Of a stretch of DNA of 50,581 bases, positions 1 through 8,971 are shown in pieces (the stretch's first letter is position 1; each line of letters starts with the position of its first letter). Location: assembly GCF_014764505.1 (NCBI RefSeq), contig NZ_JACXWX010000033.1, forward strand, positions 1 through 50,581, in the 5' to 3' direction. The stretch is from Phormidium tenue FACHB-886 (lineage in GTDB: Bacteria; Cyanobacteriota; Cyanobacteriia; Elainellales; Elainellaceae). Position numbers and translations under genes: made by a program. The notes below the pieces were generated by a model. It saw nothing but the letters and a program-made list of their open reading frames with translations. It did not search any database and was not told the origin of the DNA.

Positions 1-20
1 GATTTAGAAGTTAATTGATT

Positions 21-49
21 GGGGTGCGCCCACGGGGCGCCCCTTTTTT
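21..49 (+). terminator. Rho-independent terminator
   Basis: A GC-rich hairpin (ggggtgcgcc, short loop, ggggcgcccc, with one wobble and one mismatch) is followed by six T on the + strand. It most likely ends a + strand transcript that starts left of the window. Confidence 0.6.
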
Positions 50-118
50 GTATCCTCTTCTATTCTCGCTAATCCGCCCCGTACTCCCCCATCCTTCGGA
101 TGCGCCCGAAATTTCGGC

Positions 119-448
119 TTATCCATGTTGTTCCTCATTGTGGTCTGCTTCAAGACTTTTCTTCAATTCACTCAAGGCTGCTAAGCGATCGCGCTCGTAT
201 TTCTGAATCCAGCGATCGTAAATCTCATGAATCGGTACAGGATTGAGATAATGCAATTTTTCGCGCCTATGCCAAACTGTGACAACCGGATTTGCCGCCT
301 CTAATAACGCCAGATGCTTAGCGACAGCCTGCCTTGACATGTCAAGGTGTTCGCACAGTTCACTCAACGTTTGTCCGTTATTTGTGTACAACTGGTCGAG
401 TAGTTTCCGCCGACTTGGATCTGCAAGAGCCTTAAACACTGCATCCAT
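119..448 (-). CDS. ArsR/SmtB-family HTH transcriptional regulator
   Basis: Small winged-helix repressor of about 109 residues. The N-terminus (MDAVFKALADPSRRKLLDQL) is the classic ArsR opening, followed by a recognition-helix region (LSELCEHLDMSRQAVAKHLALLE) and a beta-wing (WHRREKLHYLNPVP). No cysteine or histidine metal-site motif is visible, so this resembles the subgroup that does not sense metals and often sits beside AHSA1/SRPBCC genes; no such partner is visible in the 118 bases left of the stop. The ATG at 448 is preferred over an in-frame TTG at 463 because the TTG lies inside the operator palindrome at 460-475. That palindrome suggests autoregulation. Family assignment is firm; ligand unknown. 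Confidence 0.85.
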   Translation of the reverse strand: MDAVFKALADPSRRKLLDQLYTNNGQTLSELCEHLDMSRQAVAKHLALLEAANPVVTVWHRREKLHYLNPVPIHEIYDRWIQKYERDRLAALSELKKSLEADHNEEQHG

Positions 449-459
449 ATATTTATTAT

Positions 460-475
460 GCAACCATTTGGTTGC
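460..475. promoter_or_regulatory. Probable ArsR operator palindrome
   Basis: GCAACCATTTGGTTGC is a perfect inverted repeat with 7-bp arms and a 2-bp centre. It lies just upstream of the ATG of the ArsR gene. Its position argues for autorepression; binding is inferred. Confidence 0.6.
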
Positions 476-677
476 CTGTTAAGTTTGTAGTCTGCCTTGT
501 CTATGCGAGTTGCTCATTGCCACTCAACGCGCTTGTTCTGATGCAATCACCTGTGGTATCCAGCGCTGAAACAAAACCCAATTATTTCTGAAAGCTGAGC
601 AGATGGGAATTTGCAAGAAATAATTTGCAGCTATTTAAGTGAAAGCTGCTGTAATTTCAATTTTTTTGCTTGCCCCC

Positions 678-709
678 TTGACTCTGACGTAACGTGAGGT
701 TCTTACCAT
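678..709 (+). promoter_or_regulatory. MerR-type promoter/operator with long spacer
   Basis: A -35 box TTGACT (678-683) and a weak -10 (TTACCA/TACCAT, 703-709) are separated by 19-20 bp, the overlong spacing typical of MerR-regulated promoters. The spacer holds an imperfect dyad centred on ACGTAACGT (687-695). It sits 48 bp before the MerR gene start, so autoactivation is the simplest reading. Confidence 0.55.
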
Positions 710-756
710 GGACTCATTCATTGATTCGATTGTCTCTGAGCGCGGAGGAGAAATAG

Positions 757-1497
757 ATGCAACCAGTTGTATTAAAAGTGGGCGATCTTGCCAAGCAAAC
801 GGGAGTTTCAGTGCGGACGTTACACTACTACGACGAAATCGGTTTACTCTCGCCTTCTCACCGAACTGAGACGGGCTATCGTCTGTATGCCGAGAATGAC
901 ATTATCCGCCTGCAGCAAATTGTCTCTCTGCGGCAAATTGGCTTCTCGCTGGAACAGATCCGGGAGTGCTTGGAGCAGCATCAGTTTGACCCCCATCATG
1001 TGGTGCAACTGCATCTCTCCCGCCTCAAGGAACAGATGGAGCTACAGCAGCAGCTCTATGCACAACTAGAAGCGATCGCCCTGCGCCTGCAGTCAACAGA
1101 GACAATTTCTATTCAAGAATTCATTCAATTAATCGAGGTGACGAACATGGTTGGAAAATACTACACTCCAGAGCAGCAAGCGTATCTCCAAGAAAGACAG
1201 CAGCTACTCGGTGAAGAGCGGATTCGGCAGGTTGAGGCAGAATGGCAGCAACTGATTGAGCAGGCTCGAACGGCTATGCAAAATGGCGTTGATCCGACGA
1301 GTGAATCAGTGCAGGCATTAGCTCGACGCTCACACGAACTGATCCAAGAATTTACAGGCGGTGATGCGGGCATTGAGCAGTCTTTAAACACAATGTATCA
1401 GCAAGAAGGACCTGAGGTTGCCAGTCGAGGGGCGATCGATTCAGCCGTGATGGAGTACATTGGCAAAGCAAGGGCAGCTCTGAAGCAATCAAGCTAG
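757..1497 (+). CDS. MerR-family regulator with TipAS-type C-terminal domain
   Basis: A 246-residue regulator. Residues 6-75 form a MerR HTH (VGDLAKQTGVSVRTLHYYDE, then GYRLYAENDIIRLQQI); 80-120 are the dimerisation coiled coil; about 130-246 match the TipAS fold (YYTPEQQAYLQ, then a helical region with EFTGGDAGIEQSLNTMY). TipAL-type proteins sense thiopeptides or other amphipathic compounds through this domain and activate promoters with a long spacer, and one lies just upstream. The start is supported by a strong Shine-Dalgarno, GGAGGAG at 744-750. No resistance gene or transporter follows in the same orientation, so it may act on itself or at a distance. Confidence 0.9.
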   Translation: MQPVVLKVGDLAKQTGVSVRTLHYYDEIGLLSPSHRTETGYRLYAENDIIRLQQIVSLRQIGFSLEQIRECLEQHQFDPHHVVQLHLSRLKEQMELQQQLYAQLEAIALRLQSTETISIQEFIQLIEVTNMVGKYYTPEQQAYLQERQQLLGEERIRQVEAEWQQLIEQARTAMQNGVDPTSESVQALARRSHELIQEFTGGDAGIEQSLNTMYQQEGPEVASRGAIDSAVMEYIGKARAALKQSS

Positions 1498-1591
1498 GGA
1501 GCCTTGGACTATGGCTGGCGAGCATGCGAAATGTGCAGAAGCTCGTCAGTCATAGAAATTCACAGAGGTGGTAACAGAGATGCTAAATGCA

Positions 1592-1690
1592 GGCTTCCGC
1601 TTCAGGAGGCTGCAATGCTGTCATTTCTTATGACAACCTTTGAACATAAGAAATGACAGCATCACTCCTGAAACGGCAGAGCCGTTTCAA
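1592..1690. repeat. Long inverted repeat (MITE-like hairpin or bidirectional terminator)
   Basis: The core is a perfect 18-bp inverted repeat (1615-1632 and 1645-1662, ATGCTGTCATTTCTTATG) around a 12-nt loop. Outside it, TTCAGGAG (about 1601-1608) pairs with CTCCTGAA (about 1665-1672), and weaker pairing continues through the flanking GGCTTCCG and CGGCAGAGCC. It lies between two convergent genes and its right end reaches the last codons of the GNAT gene. Confidence 0.7.
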
Positions 1691-2283
1691 CCCGTCGTGG
1701 AAGAAGGAGTTTGCTTGAATTGTAATGAAGCGATCGGTCTTATTCTCTCCCACATCTTCCGTGTAAGCTGCCATTCTGTTTGGCTCCAGCCTCGTTCACT
1801 CATCCAATCAGCACCAGGACGGCTGCCAATTTCAACAAACCCGTACCGCTGCGCTAACCGGGTAACTCGCGAATTTGCACTGACGGAAACGCCTCGAATC
1901 TCATTTAACCCCAACTCGCCGAATCCGAACTCAATTAAAGCGCTTGCTACCTCAATTGCATAGGCATAACGTCCCCAAAACTGAGGTGCCAGCTCAATGC
2001 CCAGTTCCGCTTGATCTGGACTGTATCCCCCGCCGCGCAGCCCGCCGCAGCCAATCAACTGCTGGGAATCGCGGCGATCGATAATTGCAAACTGGTAATT
2101 GCGACGAGGATGTTCAGCTGCCCATTGGCTGAAGAGGTGGAGAAGCTCACGGCTATAGCTGGGTGTTACTTCTTCTGGTGTACAAAACTCGGCGTAGCGA
2201 GGATCGGCACGATAGGCGGAAAATGCAGGTTGATCATCCTCAGTAAAGTCTTTAAGAAGAAATCTCTTAGTCACGATCTCCAT
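1687..2283 (-). CDS. GNAT family N-acetyltransferase (RimJ/RimL type)
   Basis: About 198 residues of the Acetyltransf_3 fold. It opens with TKRFLLKDFTEDDQPAF, has the central strand (QLIGCGGLRGGGYSPDQAELGIEL), a long helix following QFWGRYAYAIEVASALIEFGF, and NSRVTRLAQRYGFVEIG at the acetyl-CoA binding region. RimJ/RimL-like enzymes acetylate N-terminal amines or small molecules, but the substrate cannot be read here. ATG at 2283 is chosen over 2289 because AGGGG lies seven bases before it and too close to the other. The last codons overlap the edge of the long inverted repeat, which may have altered the C-terminus. Confidence 0.85.
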   Translation of the reverse strand: MEIVTKRFLLKDFTEDDQPAFSAYRADPRYAEFCTPEEVTPSYSRELLHLFSQWAAEHPRRNYQFAIIDRRDSQQLIGCGGLRGGGYSPDQAELGIELAPQFWGRYAYAIEVASALIEFGFGELGLNEIRGVSVSANSRVTRLAQRYGFVEIGSRPGADWMSERGWSQTEWQLTRKMWERIRPIASLQFKQTPSSTTG

Positions 2284-2359
2284 AATCATTGCCCCTATTG
2301 CTTTGTCAAAGGCGATCTCAATTCGCGGCTGTGTGAGTTTCTGAGCCTCGCTTAGACAG

Positions 2360-2397
2360 GTGAGATTTACAGTGAGATTTATTTGCAGTGAGATTTA
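2360..2397. repeat. Triplicated GTGAGATTTA direct repeat
   Basis: Three exact copies of the 10-mer GTGAGATTTA begin at 2360, 2372 and 2388 (spacing 12 and 16 bp), about 77 bp upstream of the GNAT start. They could be a regulator-binding array or a small tandem expansion. Confidence 0.6.
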
Positions 2398-2544
2398 CAG
2401 TGCTTTGCGCTATAACCAAAAATAATTTTTAGTTCACTTACGCAAAAACTTTGTAAGGCATGAATGACTTGCTGCTACCGCAGGAAAATTATGTCTATAC
2501 TACATTATACTACAAATCGTGGCTGCCTTTCCCCAGAGGGTTTT

Positions 2545-5500
2545 CTAGCGTCTTCCTGCGATCGCCCCCAGAGCGAGCAGCGTCGAGTGTTGCATTGAAG
2601 TGAGTCCGGTCACCCCCGTAATATTCATTCCTTCATAAGGACGATCGCTTTTGATTTGCTTGATGCATTTCCCTGTTTCGATATCCCAGAAGCGAATCGT
2701 GCGATCGCCGCTGCTGCTAGCTAATACGGGCTTTAAGATAGACAGATCAGCATCAGGAAGAACGGTAAACGTGAGGGTATAGATCCATTTGGTATGCCCT
2801 TTTAATACGTTCAGGCACTCTCCTGTAGTAGCATCCCAAACCTTGATCTGCTGATCCATGCTGGCACTGACCAATCGCTGACCATCCGGACTATAAACAA
2901 TTGCCACAATCGGGCTAGAATGCGCTTCTATTTGCCGCAGCACCTTTCCAGTTTGCACATCCCAAAGCTGAATGCAACCCGTTTCACGATTACTTGCCAG
3001 GGTTTTGCTATCGGGGCTGAAAGCGATCGCCCCGCCCCAGTCAAAGGTGGCAGAAAAATGCCATTCAGTATGATATCGGAAAGTTTGAACACAGTCTCCA
3101 AGGGCGACATTCCATAGCCGAACCGTTTGATCTACCCCATAACTTGCTAAAAATTGCCCATCCGGACTGTAGATCACAGCCACCACCGGACTAGTGTGAT
3201 TCAACACGGTAAGACACTGCCCTGTTGCCACATCCCACAGCCGGATCGTATAGTCTACGCTACAGGTCGCCAGCGCTTCACCGTCCGGGCTATAGTTCAC
3301 TGACCAGACAAACCCCTCATGCCCCTGCATAATCCGCAGGCATTCTCCAGTTGCCACATCCCACAGACGCACTACCCCATCCACACCAGAGGTTGCCACC
3401 GTTTGATCGTCCGGGCTAAAGGCAACCGAGCGCACCCAGACCCAGTGCCCTTTCAGCACCTTCAAGCATTGCTCTGTCTGCACATCCCAAAGCTTTGCTG
3501 TTTGTTCGTCACCACTGCTCACCAACGTGCGACCGTCAGAACTGAAGGCGATCGCCCAGATGCTATCGCTGAATCCTCTCCAGGTTTTAAGACACTGTCC
3601 ACTATCGAGGTTCCACACTTTCAGGGTTTGCCCTTCATCGCTGCTAATTAAAGTTTGCCCCTTGGCAGTAAACAAAACGACTCGAACGCCATACTCATGC
3701 CCATGCAGCGTTTTAATGAGCTGCCCTGTCTGCAGATTCCACACCTTGATCGTGTGGTCGGCACTGCAGCTTACAACAGTTTGTCCATCTGGGCTGCAGT
3801 CCACCCACCAAACCCAATCATTATGCGATTGAGTCTGCAAACACTCCCCGGTCTGCAGATGCCACCATTTCACCTGATTATCCAACCCGCCGCTAACCAA
3901 AATTTGCCCATCTGGGCTGAAACTCATGAAGAGCAGCGGCATTCGTTGATGTCCGGGCAAGGTTTTGAAGCAAGCTCTGGTTTGCAAATTCCAGAGTTTA
4001 ATCGTGCCATTGTTGCAGGCTGCCGCCAGAATTTTTCCATCCGGACTAAAGCGAATGGTGGTCGTCCAATCAAGCTGCTGATTCAAGGGAACGACTTCAT
4101 CGGTATCGAGATTCCAGACTTTAATCGTGCCGTCTGTGAGGGCAATCGTTCCGCCATCTGGACTCACCGATATTGCCCAAACTGTACCATCCTGGTTGTG
4201 CAGCTTGCGGCAGCATTGCCCCGTTTGCACATCCCAAAGCTTCAGAAATTGGTCGTCGCCCCCACTGGCGATCGTTTGGCTATCGGGCAGAAAGATGAGC
4301 GATCGCACCGAACCAGCATGAGCTTCCCAACTCCTTAGCAGTTGCCCATCGCTCAGTTGCCACAAACAAATCTCGCCCTGCGTATCGGCAGTAGCAAACC
4401 ATTCACCGTTGGGACTGGACGCCATCGAATAAATATGGTTAAAGCTGTTAGTAAAAGTTGTTTTAGCTAGATTGGCACCTGAGAAATTAGTTTGGCGTAA
4501 GTAAATGTTTTTGAAATCTGCCTGCCAAATCACCAGATGAGAAAAATCATATCCGCTCCAGTCCTGCTTGAATTGACAAAGAAGATTAGCAGTATTACCA
4601 CCTGCATATCCAACTTCAGCAGCAGATTGATATCGCAGTGAGTTAAGAATCGTTAGCAATAGGATTTCTGCAGATTCTGAGCTGCCGCAGCGGCGCAGCA
4701 GCTGACGGACGATCGGTTTTAAAATCAGGTTGACTTGCGTCTCTTTCACATAGTCTTTGGACTGCGCTTTCATCAGCGCATAGTATTTCAAAGCAGATAA
4801 TTCTGATATCTTCTGATTGACATTTCCTGACTGCTGCCATTCACCCATTTCGACACACACCTGCTTAATCAGGCGATAAGTCATATATTCCATTAAAACG
4901 GGCTGAAGCGTAAACGAATCAGTGCTTCTCTCAATTAGAGAGCGACGCTGGAGAGCCTCCAGAGCTTCGAGAAATTCTGTTGATAAGAAGGGGTAGAGCA
5001 GATCTGCCTGGAGATCGGCGATCGCTACTGGTTCGCGGTTGACCGCCAACCAGTATAGAACCTGCTGCTCCAGTGCTGACAAACGATTGAATTGCTGATC
5101 GAGCAAATCTTGAATATCACCAAAAATAACCGCACCTTGGGATAAGAACTTAGAAATATTTCCGGCGAACAAATCGTGAATCGTGGTTGAAACAATTTTC
5201 AACGCTAGCGGGTTACCGGCATAGGTGTGAATCAAAATTTGCCAGTCCTGCTCTGAACCCCAAAAGCTGCCCTTTGCCTGCACAATTTCCCGTCCGTCTG
5301 AAAGGGACAAACCTTTGAGTTGGAGCGATCGCACAGGTAGCGTTTCCCCTTCTAGCGCAGCAACTTCTTTCGGCTTCTCTCGGCTGGTGAGAATCAAACA
5401 GCTATTGTGTTGCAGTTCACTCACTTTTTTGAAGAGTTCACCATACGGCTCAAATCCTGGTTGGTAATAACCCACGCGGCTCATGCTGAAATCATCGTTT

Positions 5501-6186
5501 GGATTCGCCAGGATGGTTTCTACGTTGTCCAATACCAGTAAACAGCGGTGATGCTTAAAGATATTCAGGAGGGTTGCAATCTGCCGTTGAAGATCGGTTG
5601 ACGAGCCCAATTCCTGCTGAGCAGGTAAATCAATCAAACTGTTAAGCAGTGCATTCAAAGACGGAGCATTATACAGCGATCGCCAAATCACTATCTCGAA
5701 CTGGGTTTGAAGCTGCTCTGCTAGTTTGATGGATAACGCTGTCTTGCCAGTCCCTCCAATGCCCAAAATGGCGATGAGACGACAGCGATCCTGAATCCAT
5801 TGATTTAAGGTGGCTAATTCTTGAGTGCGGCCATGAAACACGGAAACATCAATCGCTTCACCCCAATCTTGATGAGCAGGAGCTAACGCAATTGGCGCTG
5901 TTTTAACTTGGGTTGAGAGTGTCTTTTGGTTTTCCGGCTTTGTATGACGCTTTAAAATTGAGCGAAAGTTGTTTTTCGTAACTTTTACCCCTAGCGTCTC
6001 TGACAGCATCTTCCAGAGTTGAAAGCCGACCAGTTTTACATAATCAGCGTCATAGCCACTCGTTTCAGCAATTTCTGGATAGGTTTTTTGCTCCCAAGAC
6101 TCCCGCAGAATCATCTCCTGCAATTCGTTGCCAATCGCTTTGCCAAGAATAGTTTCAACGATCGCTAAGGCTTCTTCACCCGTCAT
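2545..6186 (-). CDS. STAND NTPase: vMAP-type HTH, NB-ARC, two WD40 propellers
   Basis: A 1213-residue signalling protein. Residues 1-82 resemble the helical N-terminal domain common on cyanobacterial NB-ARC proteins (vMAP HTH). An NB-ARC ATPase follows, with Walker [10 protein letters not shown] at 142-150 and Walker [10 protein letters not shown] near 215, then a winged-helix section to about 450. A short pentapeptide-like patch ([17 protein letters not shown]) precedes 14 WD40 blades, enough for two seven-bladed propellers. STAND proteins are ligand-gated oligomerising ATPases; in bacteria many act in antiviral defence or stress signalling. No effector domain such as a protease, TIR or nuclease is fused, so output is probably through a partner. 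It is divergent from psbA with 323 bp between. The start lacks a strong Shine-Dalgarno. Confidence 0.9.
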   Translation of the reverse strand: MTGEEALAIVETILGKAIGNELQEMILRESWEQKTYPEIAETSGYDADYVKLVGFQLWKMLSETLGVKVTKNNFRSILKRHTKPENQKTLSTQVKTAPIALAPAHQDWGEAIDVSVFHGRTQELATLNQWIQDRCRLIAILGIGGTGKTALSIKLAEQLQTQFEIVIWRSLYNAPSLNALLNSLIDLPAQQELGSSTDLQRQIATLLNIFKHHRCLLVLDNVETILANPNDDFSMSRVGYYQPGFEPYGELFKKVSELQHNSCLILTSREKPKEVAALEGETLPVRSLQLKGLSLSDGREIVQAKGSFWGSEQDWQILIHTYAGNPLALKIVSTTIHDLFAGNISKFLSQGAVIFGDIQDLLDQQFNRLSALEQQVLYWLAVNREPVAIADLQADLLYPFLSTEFLEALEALQRRSLIERSTDSFTLQPVLMEYMTYRLIKQVCVEMGEWQQSGNVNQKISELSALKYYALMKAQSKDYVKETQVNLILKPIVRQLLRRCGSSESAEILLLTILNSLRYQSAAEVGYAGGNTANLLCQFKQDWSGYDFSHLVIWQADFKNIYLRQTNFSGANLAKTTFTNSFNHIYSMASSPNGEWFATADTQGEICLWQLSDGQLLRSWEAHAGSVRSLIFLPDSQTIASGGDDQFLKLWDVQTGQCCRKLHNQDGTVWAISVSPDGGTIALTDGTIKVWNLDTDEVVPLNQQLDWTTTIRFSPDGKILAAACNNGTIKLWNLQTRACFKTLPGHQRMPLLFMSFSPDGQILVSGGLDNQVKWWHLQTGECLQTQSHNDWVWWVDCSPDGQTVVSCSADHTIKVWNLQTGQLIKTLHGHEYGVRVVLFTAKGQTLISSDEGQTLKVWNLDSGQCLKTWRGFSDSIWAIAFSSDGRTLVSSGDEQTAKLWDVQTEQCLKVLKGHWVWVRSVAFSPDDQTVATSGVDGVVRLWDVATGECLRIMQGHEGFVWSVNYSPDGEALATCSVDYTIRLWDVATGQCLTVLNHTSPVVAVIYSPDGQFLASYGVDQTVRLWNVALGDCVQTFRYHTEWHFSATFDWGGAIAFSPDSKTLASNRETGCIQLWDVQTGKVLRQIEAHSSPIVAIVYSPDGQRLVSASMDQQIKVWDATTGECLNVLKGHTKWIYTLTFTVLPDADLSILKPVLASSSGDRTIRFWDIETGKCIKQIKSDRPYEGMNITGVTGLTSMQHSTLLALGAIAGRR

Positions 6187-6509
6187 GATTGCAAGATGAG
6201 TGGGTAGTAATGACTAGAAAGTGAGGTGCGATTGCTAATTAATTGTCAATTAGAAGCGATCGCTGTGCCCCTGCTAAATAGTAAAGTTCTGTATCAAATT
6301 GCTCATCTAAATCCTACCCTAAAGGCTTTAATCTGAGAGCGTTGCGCCTAAATTGCTTAATGTTATGTAACATTTTATGTTGAATTGCTAACCTGAACTG
6401 ATAACTTTAACTAACTTTTCATAACTGCGATCGCTGTCTGTCTTTTTTACGATGCAATTAGCTGCTGTGAAAGACAGCGGCGAAGCGTAAATAGGAATGA
6501 TGCAACTCT
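6187..6509. promoter_or_regulatory. Divergent STAND/psbA upstream region
   Basis: The 323-bp gap contains a TGTTA-TG-TAACA dyad at 6360-6371 and, in the presumed psbA leader, an 8-bp stem (CGCTGTCT 6432-6439 with AGACAGCG 6472-6479) that encloses a T-run. psbA leaders often control mRNA stability. No clear -35/-10 pair could be fixed. Confidence 0.35.
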
Positions 6510-7607
6510 ATGACAACAACTCTACGAAAACGCGAAAGCGCCAGCATTTGGGAGCAGTTTTGCAACTGGATTACCAGCATTGAGAATCGCCTTTATGTAG
6601 GCTGGTTTGGTGTGCTGATGATCCCAACCCTACTGGCTGCCACCCTCTGTTTTATCATTGCCTTCATTGCTGCGCCTCCCGTAGATATTGACGGCATCCG
6701 TGAACCTGTTGCAGGTTCTCTCCTGTATGGCAACAACATCATCTCCGGCGCAGTTGTCCCGTCTTCTAATGCGATCGGTCTGCACTTTTACCCTATTTGG
6801 GAAGCTGCTTCTTTGGATGAATGGCTGTACAACGGCGGCCCTTACCAACTGGTTGTATTCCACTTTCTGATCGGCATATTCGCCTACATGGGTCGGGAGT
6901 GGGAGCTGTCATACCGGCTGGGGATGCGCCCCTGGATCTGTGTAGCTTATTCTGCCCCAGTTGCGGCAGCTACGGCTGTATTTTTAATCTACCCGATCGG
7001 TCAAGGTTCGTTCTCAGATGGGATGCCGTTAGGCATTTCTGGTACGTTCAACTTCATGTTTGTGTTTCAGGCAGAACATAATATTTTGATGCATCCATTT
7101 CACATGCTGGGTGTGGTAGGGGTGTTTGGTGGGGCATTGTTCAGCGCTATGCACGGGTCTCTCGTGACTTCATCGTTAGTGCGGGAGACGACCGAAATCG
7201 AGTCTCAGAACTGCGGCTACAAGTTTGGGCAAGAGGAAGAGACTTACAACATTGTGGCGGCTCACGGGTATTTTGGTCGCTTAGTTGGGCGCACGAACGA
7301 GATTATTTTGGGAACCAATGCAAACAGCCGCACCCTGCATTTTCTCTTGGGCGCTTGGCCTGTCGTGGGAATTTGGTTCACCGCTCTGGGCATCAGCACA
7401 ATGGCGTTCAACCTAAATGGATTTAACTTTAATCAGTCGGTACTCGATTCTCAAGGACGTGTGGTCAACACTTGGGCAGATATGCTGAACCGAGCCAATT
7501 TGGGGATGGAAGTGATGCATGAGCGTAATGCTCACAATTTCCCATTGGACTTGGCGGCAGGCGAAGCAACTCCGGTTGCGCTCAAAGCACCTGCTCTTTT
7601 GAGCTAA
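6510..7607 (+). CDS. psbA: Photosystem II D1 protein, variant with replaced QB loop
   Basis: D1 reaction-centre subunit, 365 residues against the usual 360. Donor-side residues are all present: Tyr161, Asp170, Glu189, His190, His198, and the C-terminal His-Glu, His, Asp and Ala ligands ([13 protein letters not shown], shifted by five). The processing site LDLA/AGE is intact, and Glu130 is the high-light-type residue. His215 and His252 remain. Between Leu258 and the NSRTLHF motif, the usual FQYASFN, which includes QB-binding Ser264 and Phe265, is replaced by [12 protein letters not shown] (260-271). The reading frame is clean and no shifted frame restores the usual sequence. Tyr235 is Cys. Rogue D1 and ChlF lose Mn ligands, so this is a different kind of variant. 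An AGGAA lies 12 bases before the ATG. Confidence 0.97.
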   Translation: MTTTLRKRESASIWEQFCNWITSIENRLYVGWFGVLMIPTLLAATLCFIIAFIAAPPVDIDGIREPVAGSLLYGNNIISGAVVPSSNAIGLHFYPIWEAASLDEWLYNGGPYQLVVFHFLIGIFAYMGREWELSYRLGMRPWICVAYSAPVAAATAVFLIYPIGQGSFSDGMPLGISGTFNFMFVFQAEHNILMHPFHMLGVVGVFGGALFSAMHGSLVTSSLVRETTEIESQNCGYKFGQEEETYNIVAAHGYFGRLVGRTNEIILGTNANSRTLHFLLGAWPVVGIWFTALGISTMAFNLNGFNFNQSVLDSQGRVVNTWADMLNRANLGMEVMHERNAHNFPLDLAAGEATPVALKAPALLS

Positions 7608-7649
7608 CGCTTTCCAAAATGCTGTAGCAGTTTGAGTGCTTGAATGGTC

Positions 7650-7675
7650 ATGCTCCCTGACAAGGGAGCATTTTT
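7650..7675 (+). terminator. psbA terminator
   Basis: Perfect 8-bp stem ATGCTCCC/GGGAGCAT with a 6-nt loop, followed by a T-run, 43 bp after the psbA stop. Confidence 0.85.
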
Positions 7676-7710
7676 GTGTAATCTCTCGAATAGGCTCGAA
7701 TAAACCTACC

Positions 7711-8364
7711 TCAGCGAACGCTGACTCGGTAAACGCAACGTCGATCGCCTGCTAAGATGTGTTCTGTTCGTTCGATCGTTACGTCCTCACCCAAAGCGGC
7801 TTGAAAGATTTCTAGCTCCATGCGACATAAGCCTGTACAGGCAGTAGCGACTACACAAATCGGGCAATGTTTTTCAAAGAGCAGAAACGTACCATCGGCT
7901 TGCGCTTGTACTTCTGCCATGTAGCCTTCCTCGGTTCGCTGTCCTGCTAACGCTTCTAGCCGTTGCTGCAATGGACTTTGACAAGGTACGATCGCCTGAT
8001 ATGCTTGAATCTGTTCGCGGGTTCTCACTTCCAGCAGCCGATCCAGCCCTGCTTCACCGAATGCTTCTTTCATGGAGTCGAGCAAACTCAAGGTTAACTC
8101 GGCATAGCGATCGGGAAAGAGGCGATCGGCAGCAGAAGTTAACTGCCACAGCTTAGCAGGTCGTCCCATGGGACGCGCTTCTTTGTGGTACGTAACCAGT
8201 CCTTCTTCCTGCAGCGCATAAAGATGCTGCCGTACTGCCATTGCTGTAATGCCAAAGCGGCACGCAAGAGCTTCGGCATCTAGAGGCCCATCTTGCTTGA
8301 GCAATTTGACGATCGCTCGACGGGTGCGAACACTAGCAGGCTGGGTTTGGCTGTTGGTCTTCAT
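7711..8364 (-). CDS. SufR-like winged-helix regulator with cysteine cluster
   Basis: About 217 residues, matching SufR in length. The N-terminal DeoR/ArsR-type HTH (RTRRAIVKLLKQDGPLDAE, then RFGITAMAVRQHLYALQEEGLV) is followed by the wing (RPMGRPAKLWQLT) and a C-terminal sensor domain. The cysteines Cys167, Cys170, Cys176, Cys180 (CPIC, then CTGLC) and Cys210 are suited to binding an Fe-S cluster or metal. SufR represses the suf Fe-S assembly operon in cyanobacteria, but no suf genes are here, so this may be a paralogue. ATG at 8364 is preferred over the upstream TTG at 8397. It is convergent with psbA. Confidence 0.8.
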   Translation of the reverse strand: MKTNSQTQPASVRTRRAIVKLLKQDGPLDAEALACRFGITAMAVRQHLYALQEEGLVTYHKEARPMGRPAKLWQLTSAADRLFPDRYAELTLSLLDSMKEAFGEAGLDRLLEVRTREQIQAYQAIVPCQSPLQQRLEALAGQRTEEGYMAEVQAQADGTFLLFEKHCPICVVATACTGLCRMELEIFQAALGEDVTIERTEHILAGDRRCVYRVSVR

Positions 8365-8971
8365 AACCACAAGTGAAAGAAAAACCTTATAGGTCAACTA
8401 AAATCTCTATGACATTTTAAAGACTTTTCTTTATTAATGCCAAGAGCCTGGTAATTCAGAAGGAGAATTAGATATATAAACCTTTTTTGCGCAACCCTCC
8501 GTAGTACAGAAGTAAAGGAATACAGAACGGAGGCAATCGTTCGTTCCAACACCATTAGGTATCTATTGGTTGAACACCGACTTATTGAATACTGCTTTAC
8601 CGGATACTGCTCTGCTGCTCTACTGAATACGGATACGTTGTCTATTGTAGGTGCCCCTGACATAAATAATTTGTTTGGTTGAAGTGCCTTAAGCTTTCTC
8701 GATCTACTATCTTTGCAACAGTACTAGTTTTTGTTCTTGAAAGAATTTTTTGACCTGAATATGAAGATTTATACGCCTTGTTGCAATTCGTTCCCTAGTC
8801 TGTTGATTTAGCGTTAATAGTTGATATAGCCTTTTCAAGCAGAAACGATCCCCAGGCATCTACTCCTCAAGCTTGCAAATTCAGGAGAATGCGAATTACG
8901 ATCGCTTAGTTCGTAGGCAATTATTAGCGACTAGAGTTTCTACTGTTATACAGACAAAAGAGAACCCCAGT
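8365..8971. other. Intergenic region without a supported gene
   Basis: A 607-bp AT-rich divergent gap before the aldo/keto reductase gene. Short degenerate repeats (GAATACTGCT, GGATACTGCT, GAATACGGAT) occur at 8586-8635. The only long frame, on the minus strand, resembles no protein. Confidence 0.4.

Larger units (their letters stand above)
449..756. other. Divergent intergenic region between ArsR and MerR genes
   Basis: This 308-bp gap separates two divergent regulator genes. It contains the ArsR-type palindrome at 460-475 and the MerR-type promoter at 678-709. No coding sequence is seen in it. Confidence 0.5.

Noticed and set aside
3-128. 40-codon minus-strand frame starting at the ArsR stop
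   Set aside because: It covers the terminator hairpin, has no Shine-Dalgarno and resembles no protein.
7287-7322. Frameshift explanation for the altered D1 loop
   Set aside because: Neither shifted frame gives FQYASF, and homology resumes in frame on both sides.
8394-8663. 89-codon minus-strand frame upstream of the SufR-like gene
   Set aside because: No family resemblance, odd composition, and it overlaps the likely promoter region.
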